Below are positions 25,113-37,113 of a stretch of DNA of 64,000 nucleotides, in pieces (position 1 is the first letter of the stretch; every line of letters starts with the position of its first letter). The notes below the pieces were generated by a model, which saw only the letters and a program-made list of their open reading frames with translations, was not told the DNA's origin and did no database searches. Source of the DNA: Styela clava (lineage: Eukaryota > Chordata > Ascidiacea > Stolidobranchia > Styelidae); contig NC_135263.1 of assembly GCF_964204865.1 (NCBI RefSeq), positions 12,817,426 to 12,881,425 of the forward strand. The letters run 5' to 3'. The translations under genes were made by a program, and so were the position numbers.

Positions 25113-27034
25113 ATGGACATGAAATTCATATTATTTGTCGTTGTAGCAGTCGGAATGCTGGATATTGCAACTTGTTTAACTCCGTTCCAACTCAGATTTA
25201 GGATCAGCAAAGCCCTGTGTGCACCAGGTATGTGATTGACCTTAGGTACAATATAAATATATTAATTTCTTGTATGATCCTGCATATCACGGCTGTTAAC
25301 AGAGTAGCCGCGAAATAATTCAAGCGACTCCTGATAGAACTTCTTATGGATCGAATGTTATAAATGACATGCAGGCTACAAAATGAGAAACAAAATGGCC
25401 GCATTGTCTAAAATTCCACTAGCCATTTTTTGTCTGTAAGTTTCCATTTCCTTTTAGTAGGTTTCTGCTACTTTTCTTTGGGTGGTATATTAATGAAAAT
25501 TACATATATTTAACATTAAAAAATTAGTTTCAGGACACGAAAAAGATATCGTTCCATGTTATCAGTTTCATACCAACAAAACAGTTCAAGCAAAAGATTG
25601 TGGAAAAAAACCGAATACCCATTGCTGTATGTACAATTGTACTTGCATCATGAAAGGAGGTTCGTTAACACTATCTTTAAATAATTGAAAAATTAATTAA
25701 TTAGTCAGATTATCTCAATAAATTTGTTGGTTTAAGTTGAAGTAATGTTAGTGTAAGTGCAAATTACTAAACTAGTTTCAGTGTGAATAGAATTTGACAA
25801 TTTCAAGATCACAGGTATCAGATTGTTATTTAAAAATATACAAAGTACAATGAGAAAATAAGCAGAGCGCACTATGGCAAGCAGCAGATTTTTCCACTAT
25901 ATTTCAAGTCAGGCATTTTGTTTTCATCAGACATTTAATTTATTGTTTTAATCAAATTATGGTACTAGTAATTATGTCTGGTTAACTAAATCAGTTGAGA
26001 CAAAATTTCGAATCGCCGCCATTTTTTTTTCGTTTGCCAAAGATCTAAGTAAATCCGTCAATTAATCTTCAATTATTCGAATAATCTGAAATAATCAGGT
26101 ATTTGAAAATGCCCAGCCTTACTAGCAATAAGTTAAGCAGAGAATGATATAAATATAATTCACAAAATTGATGTTTCTAATTCTCACGCATAACTCAACA
26201 ATAAACTTTTGTACTGTTTGTGCATTTTATTCCCGAAAGTGTATAAATATAAACATATACATTTCTCAAGATAATACCGAAAATCTTTTCTATATATATT
26301 CAACTTTTATCTAATATTTTTTAGCTGGCACAAAGCGCGGTATTATCCCGAATGAATACAAGTTGCCGCCATCTTTGCTCAAATTCAACAGCAGTGGAAA
26401 CTTCACCAATCGCTTAACGAATTGTGTACCTGAGTTGACTACAAACACAACTTCTCAGCCAAAACCAACTGTGGGCATCCAGAATCTTCCGAATTCAAAA
26501 CCAGGTTTGACTAAAACAAAACCACAAGCAGTTACTCAAAAGCCAGTGAAGACGACGCGACCAAAACGGATTTCGGTAAAACCAACTCGATCCAAGGCAC
26601 CAACTAATAAGCCGTGGAGTGCTGAAAAAAGACCTGTGACTAAAAAAACAGGACTAAAAAATCGCATACCAGCTCCCAGAACACCGATCAACAAAAGAAC
26701 AAAAACCAAAGGGCCACGAACCAAACGAATTCAAAAATCTACTCCAAAACCTACTGGAAGAACAACAACCAAAGGGTCACGAACCAACCGAATTCAAATA
26801 TCCACTCGAAAATCTACTGCAAGAACAACAACCAAAGAGCCACGAACCAAACGAATTCAAAAATCCACTCGAAAACCTACTCCAAGAAAAACTACAACCA
26901 AAAAAACTCCACCAACCAAAAAGCCTTGCCGACCATCCTCGCAGTCAGGTGGATTCAGCATATTGTCGCGACTATCCTTTCTCGTACAAGGATTTGGTTT
27001 CAACTCCAATGTTGAGGCTAAAAATTGTCGTTAA
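25113..27034 (+). CDS. Secreted Cys-module / Lys-Thr-Pro repeat protein (family A, complete)
   Basis: Exons 25113-25227, 25534-25659 and 26325-27034 join in phase 1 and give 316 aa. A second in-frame ATG at 25119 is also a possible start. Exon 1 encodes a signal peptide (MDMKFILFVVVAVGMLDIA), then TPFQLRFRISK, nearly the same as TPFQLRYKISK in the gene at 8500, ending LCAP. Exon 2 is the Cys module (VPCYQ, THCCMYNCTC, IMKG). Exon 3 opens AGTKRGIIPNEYKLPPS and has a Cys in LTNCVPE. Its repeat differs from its siblings: less PKKP, more Thr/Arg, with a 21-residue unit repeated three times. It ends KKPCRPS, LSRLSFLVQGFGFNSNV, KNCR. A pyrimidine-rich acceptor at 25070-25071, 41 bases before the ATG, suggests a spliced leader or 5' UTR intron. 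Secretion is predicted; the function is unknown. Confidence 0.88.
26705..26893 (+). repeat. 63-bp coding tandem repeat, three copies
   Basis: Units begin ACCAAAG at 26705, 26768 and 26831, exactly 63 bases apart. They encode a 21-residue unit of the form TK-x-x-RT-x-RIQ-x-ST-x-K-x-T-x-R-x-T-T. The copies are nearly identical, so the duplication is recent compared with the 24-bp repeat in the paralogue at 13761. Confidence 0.85.
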
Positions 27035-29429
27035 CAAGAAATCCAACTTCATCGTGTTGCTCTAATGCTTTATTCCTTATCACTAAGAAAATTTTGAATT
27101 AGGTATAATCATATAATACTGAAAAAATATATATCCTGAAACACGAAATTAAATGAAAGTATACGATTGGAAATAGTTCTAAATAGGATTTTGAAATGTT
27201 GGTTTAATGATAATGATATATACCTATACTATATGTTTGATACACTTATATACTATTTGACTAATACACGCCTTCCCGAACGTTTCCATATACCTTATAA
27301 TTTGGTAATTACTGTAGTTAAAATTGCTTGTTTAATAAGTATTGTGTCTACACAATGAAAAGTGCAACAAATAAAGACAAAAAATTGAATTCGCTTATAA
27401 TGTAAAAGGTACTGAACAGTACTTTTCCATTGTCGCAGTAGTTAATATCTAAATATTCCTTCTCCATATTGAAAATTTGGCAACAATATTACATTTATTT
27501 CAAAGGTGCTGTTGTAGTTTTTCGATATAAAAAATTGTCGCACTTTTTTTTTGTGTATGTAAGCTAGTCTTTATATTTTTTTGATTAGGCTCCATCAATA
27601 TAACCTTTCGGCTAAAAAAGACGACATTAGTTCGCTTTCATATGGAAAAGAATCAGGTGGTGAGGCAGGAAGCTCGTAGTTGTTAGAAAATTCAGTTTCA
27701 ATTAGCATGACATGCATAACGTAGGTTTATTTAGTTGAAACAAGAACTTTTTATCGATATGTGGGAAAAATAATCTGCGTAATGGATGTGGTGAAGCGCA
27801 TGAAAATGTGGTGAATGTACTTGACGATTATTTTATTGACAGCGTTTTGTTGAAAGAATCTAGAGAGGGTGCAAAGTCACCTTTTCCCACTGTAGTGATT
27901 GTCACGTTGTACCTACTCACAACAATGTCCGATTCGATCACGGTGTGCCACAGAAGGCAATACCAAAAATTCATTGTTGACGCGTTTTTTTATTGTGCTC
28001 TTCCGGACGGCGCCTTCAGAAACGAACAATTTCCCTACGGTCATAACTCAGAATTTCGATATTCTGAAATTTATTATGTCGTCCGCTCATGGTTGGCAAT
28101 GTGACCCGAGTATTACAATCACTCAAATTCAAACGATTAGAATATAATTATCAGTTATAAAGCTTGAATTCGATTGGCCATTAAGAACACACTACGTCAA
28201 CATTTGTGTATCAGACATTGCTTTAATCAACACATGTAAGGTCTTCGAATTCTATGCCACCAAGCTGAGCAGGCACAGCACAAACATTTGAACCGCCCAT
28301 CCCTGCAGTTCTTCACTCATATGAAGCCAAGATAAGTTCATTATCTTTTTCCTGACTTTCGTTACCTGTCTCTTAAAATGAGAAAATTTCCGTTTTTAAA
28401 TACATGGCCATTATTTAGCCTATTGAAAAAAAAAACTGTGTCCGCTACAACAGTACCTTGAGCTCCGATTCAGCTTGTTCATAAACATCCTTAGTATTCA
28501 CAAGAAAATAGCCACTTACAGCTTTTAACGGGCCCTCAGACATTGACTGCTGAAGAAAAATGATTTGGTACAAAAATGTTTCTTATGCTCTGCTCCGTTT
28601 AGACAAGGTTCAATTATTGTTCATCTCGATAAGTTGATTATAAAATAAACTGAATTTATCGGATGGAAAGCAGTCTATCTGTCTGTTCTCCGTCACTCTT
28701 CTCTTGATATGTTCTTTTTTTGAGTCATTTAATATCCAATCCGATGTACTAGTCTTTTCATTAACTGCATGACTTTACACACGCGTTGGCTTCAGGCTGA
28801 TAATATCAAGCTCGACGATCACCCCCGCCATTACTTCTTTCCCTCGTCTGATCGCTCTCCAAATCCTGATTGTATACAGTGGCTTTCCTTTTTACGCCCG
28901 GTCCTTTTGTATCTCTCGAATCTCATTGATTACCTCTTGCGTTATTACTACCACTCACTGTGATTCAGCAAGAGCGTGCCCTACTCGCGTTGACAGACGG
29001 TATTTTAATGCTTTTACAGATGTATACCTGAAAGCACACCTTTACTAATTTCGTCACTAGATTACCCGCATCGATAAATGATCGCGAGAAAAAAAGCGAA
29101 TCTGACGTAAAATGAATTAGTTACCTTGAACAGTCGAGCGCAGGAAGCCGAGTAAAGCAACCAGGATCTGTAAAAAATCCTACAATCCAACGGGCACCAG
29201 TTTAAAAAAATAAGGTCACCAGTTTAAAAAAATAACTCACCCTTATACGAGTACTTGGCTTCAATGCATTACCATATCTATCTGCTACCTTTACGACACT
29301 GCTGTCCACGAGTATCGCGCGGGATCTTACTAAATCGATAGGCGTTTATCAACGTCACACTCAGCAACAGCAACTTGAGTTGCCATCTCGAGATATGAAT
29401 CTCTACCATAGTGATCAGAGAGAAATGTC
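27035..29429. other. Gene-poor stretch becoming GC-richer to the right
   Basis: No supported gene. An AATAAA at 27370-27375 may be a distant polyadenylation signal for the gene ending at 27034. From about 28.2 kb the base composition rises above that of the flanks, and a short direct duplication (CACCAGTTTAAAAAAATAA) occurs around 29195-29236. This suggests old inserted repeat sequence that I cannot classify. Confidence 0.4.
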
Positions 29430-29775
29430 TTCGGCTCGGCAGTGTGGCGCATCGTCCTTAGTGTTGGGAATACGCCAGCCACCGCACCTCTGATTAACCT
29501 GCGTGGGTTCGCAGGTTCAAATCCCGTTGGGAATAATTATGTGCGAGATGATTGCTGGACTCACCATACCTAACATGTAATGGTAACGTGAGGTTGTGGT
29601 TCGCCATATGATTTAGCGACTTTCCTCTCCCCCGATATATGTAATTCGACCTTTTTGATATGTAATATGTCAAAAGATTTGAGAGGATAAAACTGCAGAC
29701 TTGGTAGTGGTCATACTGTTACCTAAATTTGTGCCAGAATCACCTTTGTATAGTGTTAATAAAAATTGCCTTTGA
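29430..29775 (+). repeat. tRNA-derived SINE
   Basis: The head resembles a tRNA gene with Pol III promoter boxes. A degenerate A box lies around 29441-29460 (GTGTGGCGCATCGTCC), and a good B box, GGTTCAAATCC, is at 29514-29524. No tRNA cloverleaf closes at the ends. The head is followed by about 240 bases of unrelated body, ending near TTAATAAAAATTGCC. That head-plus-body layout is typical of a SINE. The exact ends and the family are uncertain. Confidence 0.5.
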
Positions 29776-29904
29776 CAATCAGTTGTCAAGTTATTTGTCT
29801 TATTACTGCTATGTAAACAGTGCATACTTTTGCTTTTCAAGCCACAGCAGGGGACAGAAATCTTTGTAGTCTGCTAGGTTAACGGTATTCAGCGTATAAG
29901 CTTG

Positions 29905-30939
29905 TAGGGATGGGCCGGGATTCGGATCCGGACTCGGATTCGAGTCGAATCCAGGCATTTTTTGGACTCGGATTCGATTTCGAGTCCAAGTCGTTTTTAC
30001 CGAGTCTATAATCAATTCTGTTTTTACTAATTTACGCCTATGTTTGTACCTTTACCCTTATAAATTTCACTACATACCTTAACTAGTTGAAATTCAAGGT
30101 TAGATATTTAACAATATCACTAATGTGTATTATAAACACTCCTAATAAAAAGGACGACAGATATCCAGATAATATAACGCAAGTTAAAAACTATAGATCG
30201 CTTATAACAATGATGCGACAGTCGCCTTCAAACTATCTATCCTTTTTGGTATACATATAGTACACAATAAAATATGTGTTAGCGCAATATTTTTGAGTTT
30301 TCGATTCGCATAAATAAATATGAAACATGCGCAGGATCAACCCAAGAGGGAGTTTCATCAATACCTCTTTTAAATCGAGGTAATTACGTGCAATCCTTTC
30401 TCTAAAAAGGGAGCAATGGAAAGCATGGAGCTTTTTAGAACGTTTACATGAACTACTAAATTGCAAGCATTGTATTGACGACGAGTGGCATCTCTCTACC
30501 ATTTGCGCACACGACATAGTAAATTTAGGGCTAGAAATATCTGGAATTATGGGAAATCATTGTAGTCAAAAGCTTTTTATTTTTCATATTGACATGTAAA
30601 AATTTCTAAATAGCCGCCCAGAATTGACGCAAAGTGGTGTGCTGGAAATCCAGTTCACAGCCAAGGCGCACATTGACCCACAGTTACGTTTGTATTATGA
30701 CTGCCGAAAAAGAAGAAAAGTATATTTTCAAATTGATTCAACAGCCATCTGCGGAACCATTGGGGAAAAAATATGAGCTACGATGTATGTTTGTGAGCGC
30801 GCGATGCTGTAGTATGGTCAAAAACGTGTTTTTCTGCTTTAACATTGTGACGTCACGGACTCGGAGGATTCGATTCGAGTCCGTGACCTATTACTCGGAT
30901 TCGTCGAATCTCTGTAATGCCGGACTCGTCCCATCCCTA
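29905..30939. mobile_element. hAT-like DNA transposon, 1035 bp
   Basis: The left end TAGGGATGGGCCGGGATTCGG and the right end read inward, TAGGGATGGGACGAGTCCGG, form terminal inverted repeats. Both flanks read TAAGCTTG (29897-29904 and 30940-30947), an exact 8-bp target-site duplication. Subterminal copies of GACTCGGATTCGA-type sequence are repeated at both ends, as expected for transposase-binding sites. A 94-codon minus-strand frame at 30233-30517 has only a weak suggestion of a hAT core segment and is not called. Confidence 0.8.
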
Positions 30940-30947
30940 TAAGCTTG

Positions 30948-32639
30948 AGAACTGGGGTGGGTAATGATCACAGCTGCAAAAATATTCTCGACAAACATTA
31001 TCGTTGTGGTAGTGGCAGAAATCGTTGCCCGTATTTATTATTCAGGATGTTTGTTATTCTACAACTGGTATCGTTAGGCTGTCCAATCTCACAGCGCCCA
31101 GCGCCCAACAGATTATAGGACATGCCTCTGCAGGTAGGGTAGAAGTGAGACTGGATTCGTCGAGTTTATTTTTTCCAACCGGTAAAAAAATCGCACACAA
31201 ATTACGAGAAAATGATATTTACAGTTTTAAATAGAAAGAGAAGCCGCGGAGAACCAATTGCGATGCGATTGCGATTGCGAATTATTCGACTAACATCGTT
31301 TATTAGAAATAGATTATTAATAGAAATTGACATGTATTTAATGAGCAGCACAACCAACGAATAAACGGAGAATCTCCAACTCTACGCACCACATGAAGCG
31401 AACGTGCTGTTCTGAGAAATATTTGGGGAAATTTAAAGGTGACCCAGCCATCCTCGTGGTGTGAAATGGTAGACATTGGCCATTGATGAGGAAAAACAGA
31501 TACAATATATAAGATAAGATTGACACACAAGTGTTAAAATAAAGAATATTTGCATTTGATTATTAACGTTAATCGCCAGCGGTAGCCTACCGGTATCGCT
31601 TGTAAATGTACAAATGAACAGGGTGGATAAATATATATTTTTATGAAATGAAACATGTTTCGCACATAGATTGAAAATAATTCGACAATAAGTTGAAATG
31701 GCGACTGAGCCGATGCTCAGATATAAAATATCATTGCCTGAGGAAAATGGCAATGAAATGTCAAGTGTAAAATGTGTCGGAAAAGTAGACTGCTAAGAAT
31801 GAATATGAATGAATTAATAAGAAAACAAAGAATGAACAATCTTGACAGAAGGCAAGACGAAAACGTACCTGAGTGTCTAAAACACAATTACTAGAAGGTT
31901 ACCATTTATTAATGATAGGATGCAGTAGGACTGCTATGATCGGCTACTTGTAAATAGGCATTAACTCGAAGGTAATACCGTAATATGTAATGCCTACTGC
32001 AATACTGTTTATGTGACACACATAACAAAGGCGAAGTACCATCCCAAAAAGTCTATCCCAAAGTAGGCTCTATATTGTGGGAATAAATGTATTTTTAACT
32101 GTGATGTGAAGAGCTGATGGGGCATGCTTTTTAACTCACTCGGTATATTGTTTCACATTTTACTCCCTTATATAGCAATTATGAGTTTTGGAATGTGACA
32201 AAGAAAGTAAATAGAAAAAAGTGCATGTGGGTTGATCGTGTGTTGTGAGTATAGATGTTACTATGCCTCATAAAATAGCCACCTATTTCTACATATTCCT
32301 CTTTCGTCGTACAAATGTGGAAGTAGCCTATACTTTTCAGCATCTCCGGGAAGACTGGCTTTCAACTGGGTAGACGTTTCCAGCAAATGTATTTTTACAA
32401 TTATGAAAGATCGGCATCTGTAAGTAATTGATAAAGATATTTTTATGCAACAACAATGATAAGCAGTTTCGCATGTTCAACTTAACTGGAGGGAAGGATA
32501 CCGAACTTTTCATTCTGCTAGGTCAGGGATGGCGAACCACTAAACCGCGGATCACAAAGTAACCAATGCGTTTTTTTAGTGTCTCGCCAAGTCACAAACT
32601 GGATAGCGAACGGAGACCGCCGACTTATCGATCTTGCGG
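30948..32639. other. Intergenic stretch, no gene seen
   Basis: No supported gene. A CAGGGATGGCGAACC sequence at about 32525 looks like one end of another hAT-type element, but no partner end was found. Confidence 0.35.
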
Positions 32640-33230
32640 TTTCGATTTCTTTGCTCTGACTCAATAGCGACGCCGCGTGTCCTATCCCATCACCAATTAT
32701 TACCTCGCTAATTATACGGCATTATTCATCCTAAATCAATTGGCTTCTAGTTCGAGCTATGATGAATGCGCATGCAAAGTTTGGAGCAGATTTAACCTCG
32801 CTTTCGTGAGATATGGCGTGTATCTAACAGACATACAGACGAGAATATCAGTCGGAGACCGGAGACTTATCGATCGAAATTTAGGGGATCTCCCAATACA
32901 GAAACTGCAGTTTCGATTCATGCGCTTTTACTCCATAGTGACAACGTGTGTCCCATCACTAATTAATTAATAACTCGCTAATTATAGGACATAATTCATC
33001 CAAAACCGATAGGCTTCTGATCCGAGATATGATGAATGCACGTGCAAAATTTGAAGCAAATTCCACCTCGCTTTCGTGATATATCGCGTGTATCTAACAG
33101 ACAGACAAACAAAAAACAAACAAACAGACAAATACCTATCAACATGCTTACCGATCTTTAGATCGATAAGTAACAAACAGACAAATACCTATCAACATAC
33201 TTACCGATCAAGATCGATAAGTAACAACAT
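32640..33230. repeat. Diverged tandem duplication with CAGACA-rich tail
   Basis: Two related units follow each other, about 32655-32860 and 32935-33110. Each runs through GCGTGTCC(T/C)AT, CTCGCTAATTAT, ATTCATCC, GGCTTCT, GATGAATGC, ACCTCGCTTTCGTGA and GTGTATCTAACAGACA. The second is followed by a CAAACAGACAAATACCTATCAACAT...GATCGATAAGTAAC unit that is itself duplicated (about 33114-33172 and 33174-33226). It is a repetitive element of unknown class and non-coding by eye. Confidence 0.6.
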
Positions 33231-36200
33231 CGGGCCGATATAACGGTTGAGCTCTAATCCTGAAGGAGTGTGACAATGAAGATTCATGCCTCCAGTCACA
33301 ACGTGAATCGAAATACCAAAAGATACAAGTCACAACTGTAGTTTGCAATTTTCCGGTACCTAGTAGTCTGCCTCAGGGTGGTTCAAGGTTGCTAGATTGA
33401 AGGACCGCAAAAACTTTTGAGAAGGTCTCGCGGGCCGCAGGTCAGAGAAAACCCAAAAGTGATCGAAATATCGCGAGTTTACTTATTTAAATTTAATAAA
33501 CAACGAGTGTTTACCGTTCTAATCAGACCATTATTATGTTGCATGGGTGGCGTTCTTTTAAAGAAGATATAGAAAGCCTTCAGTCATTTAAAAATTAATT
33601 CCCTAAAATTAACGTTGTATTTCCGCATCTCGCGTTTGATGTCGCTTCAAATTTTAATCATTTCATGACAGATATTACTTGAAATCAAACCAGATACTGT
33701 GTGATGGGCAAAGAAATACGTTTCCGTGTTTTCCTTATGCCACTTTTCTTGAGACAATCATTTTATTACGAATTGTTTTATTTGAGTAGTTTAAAAACGT
33801 GTAGCGTGGGGAAGCTTAGTGCCATTGTCAAATAACCACCAAGTATTTCGGGATCTTGCTGAAAAAAACTGCATTTTGTGCGGCGTTAAGTCGGCTCTGC
33901 GTTTTGTCACTACTGTCACATGGCTCACGATTGAAAACAGAGGAGTGTTTTTACTAAAAATAAAGGCACAAAGCGTTAGAAAAAAAGGGTTTGAATCTCG
34001 GGATTCCAACCCCAGTTGGGGCAATGAGGTACCTATGCACCCGGGCGCCAAGGTACAGGGGCGCCAAAATGAGGCTTGCAAAAATTTCACAACAAGGGTA
34101 AAAAACCGGTCACAAGCCAGGTTGCACTGGCGGCAGACATCTAGTTGTAGTACATGGCTAACTTCACACTCGGTCAGACCACTTACGTCGACTGCCGACG
34201 TCATCAGCCACATAGCTCGCGCACGGTCAGATTTCCATCGTAATTACAAGGCCAAAAAGGCTGGCCGGGAAACAAAGCAAAAATTGAATTGGTATGACAC
34301 GGGGTTGATTACGTGCTTCTGTATCGTTAAATTCTTGCCTGTGCACTTCGGTGTAAGTTGATATTAGTTCTGTGCTGGAGACAAAGGGCAACGGAATTTG
34401 GTTGAATGATGTTGAACAGCGAAATGCTGGTAATACATGTTTTGAGTAATACGTGGTTCTGTATTTCGTGGTTGTAAAAGGCAGACCTTGCGGCAGACTT
34501 ACATAAAAAATATTATACTGTGCTAAAAAACCCGATGCCGTTTTCGACAAATGATAAAGTGAGCTGCAAAACGTTTCCAGGTAGCCCACGACGCAGACCT
34601 AACTTTTGGTGGCAAGGGTTTGTTCAGTTCCCGCCTGGCAACGGCATTCGTAAAAAGTGTGGTTTACTGAGCCCTTGGCCTAATATTTATAATTACCACA
34701 ACTTGCAACGCAACAATTCAGTTTGATGCATCGTGTCACCTCAACACTAGGCTACCACGTACCGGTTCTTCTAAGTGTTGAAAGAGAAACATTGGAAAAA
34801 AACAGATTTTGATGTAGAGGTTAAACAGTTTGCGACATTAAAACAAAAAAAATTTATTGTAGACTATGTAAATTATCTTTGACAGTAACGGAGTGAGACA
34901 TTATGGACATATGCTATATTTTGTATAGATTTGCTTCCTCTTTTAATAAAATGTTCCATTAAAATTTGAATTGTTTTTACATAATAATATAATATATATG
35001 ATTAAACGTGGAGATCAGGGCGCCAATTTTATAGTTCGCCCCGGGCGCAAAATATTCTGGCTACGCCTCTGGTCCCACGGTCTTTTTCTCCATGATAAAA
35101 ATATAATTTCTGACCCATTCGTTAAAAAAGATTCGCGATTCCTGTGCTATACCAATGGCATGGACAGATAAGCCTACAGGCTGGAGTAGTCGTGACAAGA
35201 GAAGTTTTGCTAAGAACCCTCTTCGTGATATTAGCAAAGATCAGTATATATTCTAAAATAAGTGTCGATTGACTGTACTGATTTTATGAATTTTGAATGA
35301 TCATGAATTTTTCGTGGAACACTGAACAAAAATTTCCGATTTTGTGGAAACTATCCGAATAACCAACCAACAATCTCGATCAGTTATAGCGTAGGAATGA
35401 AATTACAACAAGACCAATGGCTTATGACGTAACAAATTCATGACTACGGGAAACAAAAGTACGCTAAAAAAATCCAATGAGAATTATTTAAAACTAAATG
35501 TTTTTAGCCGTTAATAGAAATGAAATATCAATATGATAAATGAGCTTGTTTAAATCAGCACGAATCTTCTATTTTGGCTGGGATTCAGGTAATTCAAACA
35601 CGTAGTTCTTATTCGACGGTTGTCGGTTTCTTATCATTATAATTGTGAATGACGTTGATAAACTGCCTTGAAATAGCTAACTAGATTTATCTTATGATGT
35701 TATAAACCTCAAAACGAGATTCTGACATTCCAGAGGTCGCTTGTTAAAGAACGTTGTTGATTTCTCGAGCATCGATTTGTTTATTACGTATCGTTTATTT
35801 TTTATTAGGTACTTCAATTGAATCAAAATTCCTACGCGTGACCCAGCTTCAAGCATTTTTTTTATAAAAGGTCAGAATGACCACTTGACTCAAACTAAAT
35901 TCCTAAAACACAGCAGAATTTGACCAATCACTACCAACATTACGAAAACGAGTCAAGTTGAAAATGTCGTCTGAGCGGCTGATTAAATTTCAATCGTTAC
36001 GTTTTCGTTACCATTTTGCTCTTTAATTAACCCTTGTTTCGGAAACGAGGAAATCCGTATCAAGGAAAACGTTTATTACACGCAACAGAATCGTCTTAAA
36101 AACTGAATACGTGCCCGGTTTATTTGGATTCCTTTTTATTATCATAAAATATGCAAAAAATATTAAAAAAAATGGGGACAACAATTTGACACGAAACAAT

Positions 36201-37112
36201 TAAAGATCTCTCTCTTATGGAACACCAGTCTTCCGCCGTTTGAAACAGTGAACACCGGTTGAAAATCACTGTGTTATGGTTTGGAGTATCAATTGTTTCT
36301 ATTCTACTTGTGGGAAAACTCTCATATCGGCGATGAGTTGAAGTCTTTGAGTGGTTGAACCTGCAGTCTGTCCATAAAGGCTAAATTTTCATAAAAGCAT
36401 CTTTTCGGATTTAACAAAGATTCCGTTTGGAAATCCATTTCGTATGCGATTACTTAGTTCTTTAATAATATTGCATATAAAACAACACACGGCACTAAAT
36501 ATTTGAATCGTTTCCCTTGGACGTCAAACCGACATGCGCGTTGTACTGAGATCGGTGTCCGGCGTTTCAAGAATCGCTATTTGCTACTTTGATGAACATT
36601 GTGTAATACTAATTTGTTACTGATCCTTCGTGCACAAGATTCTAAAATACACGTAGATTTGATGCCCCGTTCTACTCTTATTCGTATATCTGTATTATTG
36701 ACGTTATATCAAACAACAAGATGACAAGATTGTCATGTCACTGGCAGGCTTCGGATTGATATTCATAGTTCACTCCAGTGCTAACTCCCCATACCCCAAC
36801 TGGCTGCTTCTAGGGGGAGGACACAACTAGAAAATACAAATCTTATGAATAATTAAATGAACGCTACGAGTATTCAATAATCTCTGAATAAAATTTAAAC
36901 ATCTAAACTGTATATATATGTCAGCTACATTCAAAATAGGACCACAGCATATTTTTATGGGTTTATAGGTTGACGTCAAATTCTTATTCAAAATAGCTGC
37001 ATTTATTTGGATATGTCTAATCAAATCTTCCATGAGAATTCCCATCGCAATTTTGTTGTTTAGAAACTTTATTTTGCTATATTCATCAGAAAACGAATAT
37101 TGTTGTAAACTT
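33231..37112. other. Gene-poor, repeat-like stretch
   Basis: I see no gene with recognisable domains. CAGGGTGGTTCAAGG at about 33374, followed by CGCGGGCCGC, resembles a hAT left end. GGCTACGCCTCTG at about 35060 resembles a right end of a different element. Neither has a partner. The 180-codon open frame at 33819-34361 lies in this material and has no recognised motif. Confidence 0.35.
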
Positions 37113-37113
37113 A

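Noticed and set aside
29436-29531. Possible functional tRNA gene
   Set aside because: The B box is good but the A box is degenerate and no acceptor stem or anticodon arm can be folded; a SINE head explains it better.
30233-30517. Possible hAT transposase core fragment (minus) inside the 1035-bp element
   Set aside because: Only a loose resemblance around MVERCHSSS; no conserved catalytic or dimerisation motif, so not called.
32525-32640. CAGGGATGGCGAACC, a candidate hAT end
   Set aside because: No inverted partner or target duplication found.
33374-33470. CAGGGTGGTTCAAGG with CGCGGGCCGC, a candidate hAT end
   Set aside because: No matching right end found; may be a truncated element but cannot be bounded.
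33819-34361. 180-codon plus-strand open frame
   Set aside because: No recognisable domain, lies in repeat-like GC-richer sequence, and has equally long competing frames on the other strand.
34040-35075. GGGCGCC-rich blocks at 34.05 and 35.02 kb and GGCTACGCCTCTG at the right
   Set aside because: They look like ends of one element, but the terminal sequences do not pair and no target duplication is visible.
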